This document shows, in pieces, positions 35,199 through 44,944 of a DNA stretch of 64,000 bases. The translations under genes were made by a program, and so were the position numbers. This DNA is from a bacterium. Lineage in GTDB: Bacteria; Armatimonadota; Fimbriimonadia; Fimbriimonadales; Fimbriimonadaceae. The notes beneath the pieces are model-generated. The model was given only the letters and a program-made list of their open reading frames with translations, searched no databases and was not told the DNA's origin. How positions within the stretch are numbered: position 1 is the first letter of the stretch; every line of letters starts with the position of its first letter. Location: the NCBI GenBank assembly GCA_013823945.1, contig PNMZ01000004.1, positions 124,001 through 188,000 on the forward strand. Reading direction: 5' to 3'.

Positions 35199-36596
35199 AT
35201 GTCCACGCGGATCGAAAAAGACAGTTTGGGTGATGTTCATGTGCCGTCCGATGCTTATTGGGGGAGTCAGGCGGAGCGAAGCCGGGGGCTATTCCAGATT
35301 AGTGGATTGACGGAGCACCCTACTATGATCGACGCCTACATCATGCTGAAGAAGGCGTGTGCGGTGGCAAACGGGGAGTTAGGTTTGTTGGAAAAGGCGC
35401 AAGCGGATGCGATTGCCCAAGCGGCGGATGAAATTTTAGGCGGGAAGTTGCGGGATCAGTTTCCGGTGGATGTGTTCCACATGGGGGCGGGCACAAGCTT
35501 CAATATGAATTGTAATGAGGTCTTGGCGAACAGGGCGGAAGAGATTCTGGGGGGGAATAAGGGGGATTACAAACTCGTGGGGAGCAATGACCATGTGAAT
35601 TATGGTCAGAGCACGAATGATACGTTCCCAACGGCGATGCGAGTGATGGCGCGGCTAATGATGGAGCCATTGTTTGAGCAGATTGACCGCTTGGAAGCGG
35701 CTCTCGCGGCGAAAGGGCAAGAGTTTGATTCGATTTTGAAGAGTGGGCGGACGCACTTGCAGGATGCGGTGCCGATCCGATTGGGGCAAGAATTCACGGC
35801 TTATGCAGTGGCGATTAAGCGGTCGCGCAAGTGGCTCGAGTTGGCGGCGAATGAGTTGGAAGAGTTGGGGATTGGGGGTTCGGCAGCGGGAACGGGTTTG
35901 AATACTCACCCGGATTATCGGTTCCGCGTGGTTGAACTTTTGGGCGAGTACACGGGCTTGCCGTTCCGTGCGAGTGAAGATATGCGGGAGGCAATGCAGA
36001 GTCAGCTTTGCATGGCGGGCCTCGCGAGTGGGTTGCGGGTGTTCTGCTTGGAACTTACACGGATCACGAACGATTTGCGGTTAATGTGTTCGGGGCCGTT
36101 GACTGGCCTCGCGGAGATCACTTTGCCGGCGGTTCAACCGGGCAGTTCGATCATGCCAGGGAAGGTGAATCCGAGCATGGCGGAGAACATGAATCTGGTG
36201 TTGTTCCAAGTTTTGGGGCAGTGTCAGTCGCTCGATTATTGCGTTCAGGCTGGTCAGTTGGAGTTGAACGTAATGATGCCGAGCATGGCGTTTTCGGCAC
36301 AGTTTAGTTTGCAGATTCTGACGAATTCCATTGAGACTTATGTTGACAATTGCATTGTTGGGATTACAGCGAATGCGGATCGGTGTGCGCATTATGCGGA
36401 AACTTCGCCGAGCCTGGCGACGGCTTTGAATGCGTTTGTGGGTTACAAGGTTGCGGCGGACGTGGTGAAGAAGTCTCTGGCCAGTGGGAAGTCGATTCCG
36501 GATGTGGTTCGGGAAGAAGGTTTGCTGGATGAGGAGACTTTGCGGAAGGCACTTGATCCGGCGTTGTTGACGGAGCCGGGGATTCCGGGGCGGTAG
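35199..36596 (+). CDS. Aspartase/fumarase family lyase
   Basis: 465 residues. Superfamily signature PGSSIMPGKVNPSMAENMN plus GAGTSFNMNCNEVLANRAEE, NDHVNYGQSTNDTFPTAMR and KSGRTHLQDAVPIRLGQEF. It either deaminates aspartate to fumarate or hydrates fumarate to malate. Segments such as NDHVNYGQSTND, AGQLELNVM, GITANADRC, GKSIPDVVREEGLLDEE and the ending LTEPGIPGR resemble bacterial aspartases (AspB-like) more than FumC (for example GNFELNVF). Aspartate ammonia-lyase is therefore somewhat favoured, but not certain. Monocistronic. Confidence 0.85.
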   Translation: MSTRIEKDSLGDVHVPSDAYWGSQAERSRGLFQISGLTEHPTMIDAYIMLKKACAVANGELGLLEKAQADAIAQAADEILGGKLRDQFPVDVFHMGAGTSFNMNCNEVLANRAEEILGGNKGDYKLVGSNDHVNYGQSTNDTFPTAMRVMARLMMEPLFEQIDRLEAALAAKGQEFDSILKSGRTHLQDAVPIRLGQEFTAYAVAIKRSRKWLELAANELEELGIGGSAAGTGLNTHPDYRFRVVELLGEYTGLPFRASEDMREAMQSQLCMAGLASGLRVFCLELTRITNDLRLMCSGPLTGLAEITLPAVQPGSSIMPGKVNPSMAENMNLVLFQVLGQCQSLDYCVQAGQLELNVMMPSMAFSAQFSLQILTNSIETYVDNCIVGITANADRCAHYAETSPSLATALNAFVGYKVAADVVKKSLASGKSIPDVVREEGLLDEETLRKALDPALLTEPGIPGR

Positions 36597-36622
36597 CAGC
36601 ACAAAGAGAGGATGGTTTTATA

Positions 36623-36654
36623 TCCCTGCTGAGTGATCTCCCACAAAGCAGGGA
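36623..36654. terminator. Weak hairpin between aspartase/fumarase gene and rho
   Basis: TCCCTGCT (36623-36630) and AGCAGGGA (36647-36654) form an 8-bp stem with a 16-base loop in the gap between two convergent genes. There is no U-run, so it may mark transcript ends without being a classical terminator. Confidence 0.35.
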
Positions 36655-36703
36655 CGAGGTGATCAAGACTGGCTACACCAGTGCCACCCACTGCTCTCGG
36701 GGC

Positions 36704-38080
<1,377 letters not shown>

Positions 38081-38149
38081 AGGGTCTCTGGTTGCTCGTG
38101 AAGAGCGGTGTGATTAGGGGGATGACGTCCAGACAAGGGATAACCGGGG

Positions 38150-38686
38150 TTAATCAGAAGTGCTGGAAGGGACGAAGGCCGCTACATAAGGTAGGTTTCG
38201 GTACCGTTCGTCGTCGTCTAGTCCATATCCTACTACAAAGACGTTTGAAATTTCAAATCCAATGTATTCGACCTGGGCTTCATGGGTCCTTGCGTCGGGT
38301 TTACTAAGGAGACTGGCGACCCGGAGAGAGGCCGGTTGTCGGGTGGTGAGGAGTTCGCGGAGGTGATTGATAGTGAGGCCGCTATCAACAATATCTTCAA
38401 CGATGACGACATGCATGCCTTTGATATCGAAGTCGTGATCCTTTTTGATTCGGACGGAGCCTTTGGATTCTCGGCCACCTTCCCACGAACTGACTTGAAT
38501 GAAATCGAATAGGACTTCGCCGGTCATTTTTTTGGCGAGGTCGGCGAGAAAGGGAAATGCTCCTTTGAGAACACAGAGAAGGAGAATAGGTTCATCGCCG
38601 ATGTCTTGGCGGAGTTGAGTGGCGATTTCGGAGACTCGGTTTTGGATTTGGTCTTCGGAAAGGAGGATTTCGAGGTGTTCGGTCAT
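38150..38686 (-). CDS. hpt: Hypoxanthine phosphoribosyltransferase
   Basis: 178 residues from the ATG ending at 38686: MTEHLEILLSEDQIQNRVSE. PRPP motif VVIVEDIVDSGLTINHL, LLCVLKGAFPFLADLAKKM and the C-terminal VEYIGFEISNVFVVGYGLDD are diagnostic. It salvages hypoxanthine/guanine to IMP/GMP. The start overlaps the queD stop (ATGA), so the two are translationally coupled. Confidence 0.95.
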   Translation of the reverse strand: MTEHLEILLSEDQIQNRVSEIATQLRQDIGDEPILLLCVLKGAFPFLADLAKKMTGEVLFDFIQVSSWEGGRESKGSVRIKKDHDFDIKGMHVVIVEDIVDSGLTINHLRELLTTRQPASLRVASLLSKPDARTHEAQVEYIGFEISNVFVVGYGLDDDERYRNLPYVAAFVPSSTSD

Positions 38687-39120
38687 GAGAAGTTGTGAGT
38701 GAGGGTGACAGTTGAGGTGGCGGTTTCGAAGACGGTGAGGTCGATGGAATGGATATTCTGGGAGTTGGGAATTTGACCGATGACTTTTTGAATAAGCCAA
38801 CGGGCGAGTTCTTCGGTGGTGGGGTGGAACGGAACGAGGGTGAGCTTCATGCTCTGGGATTTCAGAAAGTTGACCAGCGGTTGGTCATCTTGGTGGAGCA
38901 TCGTGCTGTGATCGAGCTCATCAATGATGGGTTTGATAATGCGGCTGATGTCGCCGAAATCGAAGATCATTCCGCCTTCATTAGTTTGCCCAGTGAGCCC
39001 GATGATGATTCGGTAGGAATGCCCGTGGAGGTTCTGGCAACCTTCGGTGTGGTAGCTGAGCCGGTGGCCCATCTCCCATCGGTATTCCTTGGTAATTCGG
39101 ATGGGCTGCAATTCGCTCAT
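38683..39120 (-). CDS. queD: 6-carboxytetrahydropterin synthase (QueD family)
   Basis: 145 residues from the ATG ending at 39120. Zinc ligands in MGHRLSYHTEGCQNLHGHSY, the catalytic Cys in EGCQN, the conserved DELDHSTML, and Glu in PTTEELARW match QueD/PTPS. QueD converts dihydroneopterin triphosphate to 6-carboxytetrahydropterin for queuosine. queC/queE/queF are not in the window, so a folate/pterin role cannot be excluded. Coupled to hpt. Confidence 0.88.
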   Translation of the reverse strand: MSELQPIRITKEYRWEMGHRLSYHTEGCQNLHGHSYRIIIGLTGQTNEGGMIFDFGDISRIIKPIIDELDHSTMLHQDDQPLVNFLKSQSMKLTLVPFHPTTEELARWLIQKVIGQIPNSQNIHSIDLTVFETATSTVTLTHNFS

Positions 39121-39142
39121 CGGGGAAGGTGATTGTGCCGAA

Positions 39143-39913
39143 TCACCGGTTGGAGGCCTGGGCAAGTTGCCGGATGGCGGGCTTGGTGAAAGTAGGGTCG
39201 ATTCGATTGTAGAAGGTGATTATCAAGTCGGCTTTTTTGGCAATGAGGGGGTAATTGTCGTAAATTTTCCAGAATCGGGGGTCTCCGGAGAACAGCCCCT
39301 CGGCGAGCATGTTAAAGTCTTCTTCTAGACTCGAAGTGCTGTATTCTGCTAAGAACCCAAGGGAGTTGTATTGGTCGGAGTATCGGGTGCTAGCGGTGCC
39401 TTCACGGACGGATTGGGTGCCGTTTCCTCGGTATTTGAATTCGGCGGGAAGGGCTTGATTCCAATCTTTTTCGGGGAATTGGTTCCAGTAATTGCGAAGT
39501 AGGATACTGCTGAACTCGTGGTGGAAGGTTCGTTCGAGAAAGAGGTGGCTGAAGGTTGTGAGCCTGCGACCAGGCATGAGGGTGAGATAGACAGCGTCTG
39601 AAGAATTGGTGCCGCCGTAATTGAGTCCATAAAAGCTGAGGGATCGGGTGACATGGACGGTTTTGAGATTTGACTCGATGACGGCTTGAGGGTATTTGGT
39701 GAGGGCTGATTGAACGGTTTTGAGGGCTGTTGGTTGCTCCTCGGGATCAATCGATTCGGCGGTCGCTTTAATCTCTTGGTCGCGCCACGATTCGGGAAAA
39801 ATTTCTGGAGTTGCCTCGAAGCTGACGGTGAGGCGCGGTTTAGCAAGCAGGACGACGGGTTCAGCGGGAAGTGCGAGCGAGGCAAAAAAGAGGGCGCTGA
39901 CCGCCGGGAGCAT
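39143..39913 (-). CDS. Exported protein resembling a zinc metallopeptidase, site degenerate
   Basis: 256 residues with a signal peptide (MLPAVSALFFASLALPAEP). The segment LERTFHHEFSSILLRNYWNQ resembles the HHEFxHxL site of putative zinc metallopeptidases (Mx1-like), but the second His is Ser (HEFSS). The C-terminal SLEEDFNMLAEGLFSGDPRF keeps the E-D-F-N pattern expected after the site. I infer an inactive or altered relative; the family call is tentative. It lies 22 bases upstream of queD and 45 bases downstream of guaA. Confidence 0.45.
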   Translation of the reverse strand: MLPAVSALFFASLALPAEPVVLLAKPRLTVSFEATPEIFPESWRDQEIKATAESIDPEEQPTALKTVQSALTKYPQAVIESNLKTVHVTRSLSFYGLNYGGTNSSDAVYLTLMPGRRLTTFSHLFLERTFHHEFSSILLRNYWNQFPEKDWNQALPAEFKYRGNGTQSVREGTASTRYSDQYNSLGFLAEYSTSSLEEDFNMLAEGLFSGDPRFWKIYDNYPLIAKKADLIITFYNRIDPTFTKPAIRQLAQASNR

Positions 39914-39958
39914 AATTGTTCTAGGATACCAAGCGGATTATCGTTTCAGGTCTAGGAG

Positions 39959-41485
39959 TTATTCCCATTCTATGGTGGCGGGTGGTTTTGATGTGAGGTC
40001 GTAAAGAACCCTATTAACTCCATCGACTTCGTTAACGATGCGATTGGCGACATGCTCCAAAAATTCAAAAGCGAAAGGAAAGGCTTGAGCGGTCATGGCG
40101 TCTTCACTGGTAACAGCCCGAAGCACGATGGGTTGTTCGTAGGTGCGCTCGTCGCCCATGACACCGACGCTTCGGACATCAAGGAGGGCGGCGTAAGATT
40201 GCCAGATTCCCTTATTGAGTCCCGATTTGCGGAGTTCTTCGCGGAAAATCCAGTCGGCTTCTTGGGTGATTTTGACGCGCTCTGGTGTGACTTCGCCTAG
40301 GATTCGGACTCCGAGACCGGGTCCGGGGAATGGCTCTCGGTCGACAACTTCAGAGCTGAGTCCGAGGGCGCGGCCGACCTCGCGGACTTCATCTTTGAAC
40401 AGCCATCGGAGGGGTTCGATCACTTTGAGCTTCATCCAATCCGGAAGTCCACCGACGTTGTGGTGGGTTTTGATTTTGCTGGCGGTGGATGATCCGGATT
40501 CAATGACGTCGGGGTAGAGAGTGCCCTGAGCGAGAAAATCGTGGGATTCGAGAACCGCCTTGTTGCGCTCGAAGCAGATGACGAAGTTTTCGCCAATGAC
40601 TTTGCGTTTTTGTTCGGGTTCGGTGATGCCTTTGAGCTCGCTGAAGAACTGCTCAAGGGCGTTGATGACGATCAGGTTGGGGTGGAAGGTTTTTGTGAAG
40701 GTTTCGTGCACCTGCTCGGCTTCGCCTTTGCGCAGGAGGCCGTGGTCAACAAAGACACAGGTTGTTTGACTTCCTACGCTTTCGCTGAGGAGGGCGGCCA
40801 CGACGCTACTATCGACGCCGCCGGAAACGGCACAGAGGACTTTTTCGTTACCGACAGTTTCGCGAATAGACTTGAGCGTGTCGTCAATGAAATTTTGCGG
40901 AGTCCAGTCGCCTTTCAAACCAGCGTGGTTGAATAGAAATGCTTTCAGGAGGTCTCGCCCATCGGGGGTGTGGGTGACTTCGGGATGAAACTGGACGCCG
41001 AATTTCTTGGTGCTTAGGTTCTCCATTGCGGCGACAGGGCAGGATTCAGTGCTGGTTGTGACGATGAAACCGGGGGGGACGTGAGTGACTTTGTCGCCGT
41101 GGGACATCCAGACGAGGTCGTTCTTGAGTGTGTCCACAAGAGTCCCGGGGGTTCGAGGTCCAAGATGACGCTTGCCGTATTCGCGTTCAGTTGACTTATG
41201 GACTTCGCCGCCGAGGTTTTTGGCCATGAGTTGTTGACCGTAACAGATACCGAGCACGGGGAGGTCTTTGATCAAGTCGAAGTTGATTGTGGGGGCGTCT
41301 GGCTCTAAGGTTGAACGTGGGCCGCCGGATAGGATGACGGCAGTAGGTTTTCTGTCTAGAATGTGGGCTTCGGCTTGTTGCCAAGGCACCATTTCGCTGT
41401 AGCATCCTTGTTCTCGGACTCTGCGGACAATGAGCTGGGTGTATTGTCCGCCGAAGTCGATGACTGAAACCAGTTGATGCTGCAT
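39959..41485 (-). CDS. guaA: GMP synthase (glutamine-hydrolysing)
   Basis: 508 residues from the ATG ending at 41485 (MQHQLVSVIDFGGQYTQLIV). Class I amidotransferase domain with nucleophile loop LGICYGQQLMAKNLGG and HPEVTHTPDG. ATP-pyrophosphatase domain with PP-loop VSGGVDSSVVAALLSE, and C-terminal dimerisation domain ending in LTSKPPATIEWE, the usual GuaA terminus. It makes GMP from XMP. A longer in-frame start at 41527 adds 14 unconserved residues. Confidence 0.97.
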   Translation of the reverse strand: MQHQLVSVIDFGGQYTQLIVRRVREQGCYSEMVPWQQAEAHILDRKPTAVILSGGPRSTLEPDAPTINFDLIKDLPVLGICYGQQLMAKNLGGEVHKSTEREYGKRHLGPRTPGTLVDTLKNDLVWMSHGDKVTHVPPGFIVTTSTESCPVAAMENLSTKKFGVQFHPEVTHTPDGRDLLKAFLFNHAGLKGDWTPQNFIDDTLKSIRETVGNEKVLCAVSGGVDSSVVAALLSESVGSQTTCVFVDHGLLRKGEAEQVHETFTKTFHPNLIVINALEQFFSELKGITEPEQKRKVIGENFVICFERNKAVLESHDFLAQGTLYPDVIESGSSTASKIKTHHNVGGLPDWMKLKVIEPLRWLFKDEVREVGRALGLSSEVVDREPFPGPGLGVRILGEVTPERVKITQEADWIFREELRKSGLNKGIWQSYAALLDVRSVGVMGDERTYEQPIVLRAVTSEDAMTAQAFPFAFEFLEHVANRIVNEVDGVNRVLYDLTSKPPATIEWE

Positions 41486-41594
41486 GGGAAGCCCGGAGTC
41501 TAGCTGAAAAAGCGCGGCCCCAGGCAAGTTTGCCCGGTTTTTGGGGATGAAATCCCGGTGGCACAGGGGTTGCGTATATGGGGATTGTCATTGG

Positions 41595-41792
41595 ATGAAA
41601 CAAGGGATGAAAGAAGGATTCTTGAACTCGAAACGGTTGCTCACTCTGGGCTTGGTGATGATTTTGGTGGGGGGTGCTGTGAGTGCCCAAGCTACCGGAT
41701 TCGTTGACACTATTCGAGAAATGGACTCAACTTTCACTTTGGTTCCGCTGATGGCATCGATCGCATTTGCTTGCAACCGCAAGAAACTGTAG
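41595..41792 (+). CDS. Small membrane protein, hypothetical
   Basis: 65 residues: basic start (MKQGMKEGFLNSKR), hydrophobic segment LLTLGLVMILVGGAVSAQA, short loop, then FTLVPLMASIAFACNRKKL. The ending hydrophobic-plus-basic tail loosely resembles a sorting signal but has no PEP motif. No homology recognised. A (CT)-rich run (about 41803-41819) and an imperfect hairpin (AATGCC...GGCATT, about 41825-41862) follow, probably a terminator region. Confidence 0.45.
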   Translation: MKQGMKEGFLNSKRLLTLGLVMILVGGAVSAQATGFVDTIREMDSTFTLVPLMASIAFACNRKKL

Positions 41793-41863
41793 ATCGCGCT
41801 GTCTTCTCTCTCTCTCTCAGCTTTGAATGCCGGCCCTTGGACAGGGGGTCGGCTTTCTGGCAT

Positions 41864-42931
41864 TTAGGGGCTGATTATCTTGTTGTATATAGTTTCGAGG
41901 CGATCAACCATATGGGGGACAGTGAAATTTGATTCATAGTGGACTTTGGCGGCTTGGCCGAGTTTTGCGCCAAGAGATGGGTCGTTGAGGAGTTTTTTGA
42001 TCAGTTGGGCGACTTTTTTGGGATCAGGGTCTTCGGGGTTTGGGGATTTGAACAGGAAGGCCGTTTGATTGTGGGTGAAGATCTCTGAGAGTCCGCCATA
42101 GTTGTTAGCGACGATGGGTTTGGCGAGGGACATCGCTTCGACAGCGGTGAATCCGAAGGCTTCCCTCCAGATGCTCGGGATGAGAATGACATCAACACTG
42201 GCCATAGCATCAGCTACGTTGGTGATATGTCCGTGGAAGTGAGTTCGGTCAGCTACGGAGAGAGATTTGGCAAGAAGCTTGAGCTCACCTTCGAAAGGAC
42301 CGTCTCCGAACAGATGGAGGTGAGCGCCGGGGAGGTGCTCCAGGGATCGGATTGCGAGGTCTTGGCCCTTAACCCAAACAAGGCGTCCGAATACGCCAAC
42401 AGATGGTTCTGCAAGATCGAGTTTTGAACTTGGAGCCAGGGGTGGGGAGCCGTTGTATGCGAGGTGGACTCTTTCACTCGGGATGCCATCTTGAATCAGG
42501 TGATCTTGGACAGCCTTTGAGATTGCGACATAGCCATCGTAGAGTTTTTCGTAGAGTTTGGTTCGACTGGGCTTGAATTGGGCGGTGACGTGCCGTGTCA
42601 TGCAGGTTTTCGTTTTGGTCAAGCGGGCCGCATAGGCGGGCATGATGTAATCAGGGGAAAAGTGAGTTACGAGTAGTTCAGGTTGATTTGATTGAAGGAT
42701 TCGGAGATAAGTAGCGAGGGTCAGGGGATCGTATTTGTGTAGGAGCCGGGCGGGAATTTGGGGGACGGTTAAATTCTGGGAGAGAGGTGATTTTGAGGGT
42801 GCAGTTGCGGTGATTGTGTGCCCTCGGGCGGCCATTTCGGTCGTGAGGTAGACAAGATAGCGTTCGATTCCTCCCCAATCTTTTGGCATTGACGAGCCGG
42901 CATGGAGTTGATGGATGAGATTGCCGGACAT
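41864..42931 (-). CDS. Glycosyltransferase family 4 protein
   Basis: 355 residues from the ATG ending at 42931 (MSGNLIHQLHAGSSMPKDWG). GT-B fold: N-domain GGIERYLVYLTTEMAARGH; C-domain SVGVFGRLVWVKGQDLAIRS, HLFGDGPFEGEL and the donor-binding EAFGFTAVEAMSLAKPIVAN. It transfers a sugar from a nucleotide sugar to a lipid- or glycan-linked acceptor. 13 bases downstream of the NahK-like gene. Confidence 0.88.
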   Translation of the reverse strand: MSGNLIHQLHAGSSMPKDWGGIERYLVYLTTEMAARGHTITATAPSKSPLSQNLTVPQIPARLLHKYDPLTLATYLRILQSNQPELLVTHFSPDYIMPAYAARLTKTKTCMTRHVTAQFKPSRTKLYEKLYDGYVAISKAVQDHLIQDGIPSERVHLAYNGSPPLAPSSKLDLAEPSVGVFGRLVWVKGQDLAIRSLEHLPGAHLHLFGDGPFEGELKLLAKSLSVADRTHFHGHITNVADAMASVDVILIPSIWREAFGFTAVEAMSLAKPIVANNYGGLSEIFTHNQTAFLFKSPNPEDPDPKKVAQLIKKLLNDPSLGAKLGQAAKVHYESNFTVPHMVDRLETIYNKIISP

Positions 42932-42944
42932 CTTGAATGAGATT

Positions 42945-44036
42945 TTAGACGGTTGCGGCTTTGGCTTCAGCGACGATTTTTTCGAGTTGGGGAAGTTGAT
43001 CGAGCATTTGGCGTACAAGCTCGAACTGAGTTCGGCAGCGGTCGAGGTTGTGATTTTCTCGGTGGGTTTTGAAGTACTTATCGCCGGTGAGGTAATCGGT
43101 AAGGAACCTGATACCTATGGTGAGAGTGATGACTGCGCCGCATACGGGCATGGCGGACCATTCTGCGGGGTGAAGTGATTTCCCGGTCGTTTCGGCGAAA
43201 CCACGAATGATGGCAGCAAATTTTTCGATGTCGAATTGAACGACGGTGAGGTCTTGCTCGTCTTCAGCCGCGGTGCTTGTTCCGGTTCTGATTAGATCAC
43301 CGATGTCGAAGAGGACGGTGCCGGGCATCACAGTATCGAGATCGATGACGGTGAGGGCCTCGAGGGTTTTTTCACAGAAGAGAACGTTGTTGACTTTTGT
43401 GTCGTTGTGGACGATGCGAATTGCTTCCGGATGGTTGTGGACGATTTGCATGAGACGTCCAGCAAGGGCTCGGTTGGATTCAACGAATGCGATTTCATCT
43501 TCTGCCAATTCGATGCGACCGGGGGCAGGATTTCGTCGGGCTTCGTCGAACTGTTTGAGTCGGAAAAGGGTGTTGTGGAAATCCGGAATTGTGATGTGAA
43601 AGTCGTTGGTAGGCAGGTCGCTGAGCTTGTTGAGGAATGATCCGAACGCAACCGCCGCTTTGTATGCAATATCGGGATTTGGGACGATATCGAATGTGGT
43701 TGACCCTTCAACGTATCGGAAGCATCGCCAGTATTCGTTGTTTTCGTCGAGATAATAGTCTTTGCCCGTTTCGCTGGGGATCAAGGTGAGGTGCTCGGCG
43801 ATGTTAGGGGTTTTTGCGTTAACATGATCTACGACGCGGCGGATGTTCTTCATCATTGCCGGTGGATTAGGGAAGACAAATTTGTTTATGTGCTGGTGGA
43901 TAAATCGCTCAGTGACTCCATCGGTGCGGATTACGGACATATAGGTTCGGTTGATGTGCCCGCGCTCGATCAATTCATCGGACATGAGTTGACCATCGTT
44001 GAGGAAATGGGTGGTGATCGGACTGAGCAACGCCAT
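42945..44036 (-). CDS. N-acetylhexosamine kinase-like (NahK family) phosphotransferase
   Basis: 363 residues of the APH/choline kinase fold. The spacing RGHINRTYMSVIRT, FIHQHINKFVFPNPPAMMKN, WRCFRYVEGSTTFD and IPDFHNTLFRLKQFDEAR follows N-acetylhexosamine 1-kinase; the catalytic loop IVHNDTKVNNVLF and metal-binding VIDLDTVMPGTVLFDIGDLI are intact. NahK makes GlcNAc-1-P or GalNAc-1-P directly from free sugar. The next upstream gene is a sugar nucleotidyltransferase that could use this product. Confidence 0.82.
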   Translation of the reverse strand: MALLSPITTHFLNDGQLMSDELIERGHINRTYMSVIRTDGVTERFIHQHINKFVFPNPPAMMKNIRRVVDHVNAKTPNIAEHLTLIPSETGKDYYLDENNEYWRCFRYVEGSTTFDIVPNPDIAYKAAVAFGSFLNKLSDLPTNDFHITIPDFHNTLFRLKQFDEARRNPAPGRIELAEDEIAFVESNRALAGRLMQIVHNHPEAIRIVHNDTKVNNVLFCEKTLEALTVIDLDTVMPGTVLFDIGDLIRTGTSTAAEDEQDLTVVQFDIEKFAAIIRGFAETTGKSLHPAEWSAMPVCGAVITLTIGIRFLTDYLTGDKYFKTHRENHNLDRCRTQFELVRQMLDQLPQLEKIVAEAKAATV

Positions 44037-44056
44037 AAGGTCTTAACCTGAATACA

Positions 44057-44881
44057 TTACCAGAGTTGATTGATTTGCTCTCCGGCTCTGTGTCGTTCTA
44101 GAAGACGTTCTTGAACGGCGGTTCGATCTTCGGGGAATGTCATTCCAAACCACTCCGACGAGGAGAGTGAGGTCGGGACGAGCCAGTTGTGATTTGTGAT
44201 TTGATCCTGGAGGAAGTCGGGAATTGTAATTTCTTGAGGGCTTTCGTTGCCAGATTTTACGAATTCTTGGAGAGATGGTTCGATCGATGGATCGAAGAGG
44301 AAGAAGTTCATCGAGACTGGTGTGTTTGGAGGGATTGGAACTTCCAGATGTGGTGAAGTGATGTGATTTCCGCTGAGCTTGATATCGTGGGTTTCTGTGA
44401 TTGATCGGAGATGATTTTCTTGAAGGGTGCAGATGGCACGCGAAACTCCTCCGTGGGGGCTGAGGGTGTTTTGGACTTGGTACGGGACAGCAGCTGCGGT
44501 TTCGAGCATGGGGAGTATGGTTTTTGCGGCTTGGAACGATTCGGGGCCGTAGAAGTCGTCGGCGTTTAGGATGATGAGCGGTTCATTTGGGTTTGCTACG
44601 GAAATAGCGGAGAGCAGCGCATCAGCGGTTCCCCGTGGTTTGCCGTGTGGAGTTTCTTGGAGCACTATTTGGTGGGGAATTGGAACTGGTTTGAGCGACT
44701 CTTGAGCTTGGGTCAGGATTTCTTCTCGGGTGATGAGAATGAGGGAAGTACCGGGAAAGGTGTGGTGGCAGAATGCAGCAGAGTAGTGAAAGAGACACTC
44801 TTGATTCGGACCAATGGGGAAGAACTGCTTCGGGCCCCCGAATCGGGTTCCGAGTCCGGCGGCAAGTATTGCAAGTTGCAT
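44057..44881 (-). CDS. Sugar nucleotidyltransferase
   Basis: 274 residues. N-terminal LAILAAGLGTRFGGPKQFFP is the nucleotide-binding loop of NTP-transferases; ILNADDFYGPESFQ is the metal-binding Asp region. It probably makes a UDP- or dTDP-sugar from sugar-1-phosphate. It precedes the NahK-like kinase by 20 bases in the same direction, and the two plus the GT4 gene form a likely transcript (44881 to 41864). Confidence 0.82.
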   Translation of the reverse strand: MQLAILAAGLGTRFGGPKQFFPIGPNQECLFHYSAAFCHHTFPGTSLILITREEILTQAQESLKPVPIPHQIVLQETPHGKPRGTADALLSAISVANPNEPLIILNADDFYGPESFQAAKTILPMLETAAAVPYQVQNTLSPHGGVSRAICTLQENHLRSITETHDIKLSGNHITSPHLEVPIPPNTPVSMNFFLFDPSIEPSLQEFVKSGNESPQEITIPDFLQDQITNHNWLVPTSLSSSEWFGMTFPEDRTAVQERLLERHRAGEQINQLW

Positions 44882-44944
44882 CGCTTCAGTTTATTCGGTT
44901 AGACTGCGGCGAGAGTAGATGTGATCCGAGAATGAGCTAAGAAG

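Noticed and set aside
35142..35240. N-terminal extension of the HAD hydrolase
   Set aside because: It would overlap the divergent aspartase/fumarase gene and adds an unconserved 33-residue segment before the DLDDT motif.
36443..36691. 82-residue - strand reading frame between the aspartase/fumarase and rho
   Set aside because: Mostly antisense to the lyase, no family resemblance, no ribosome site.
41803..41819. (CT)n tract as a phase-variation switch
   Set aside because: It lies after the stop of the small membrane protein gene and not within a promoter or coding start that I can identify.
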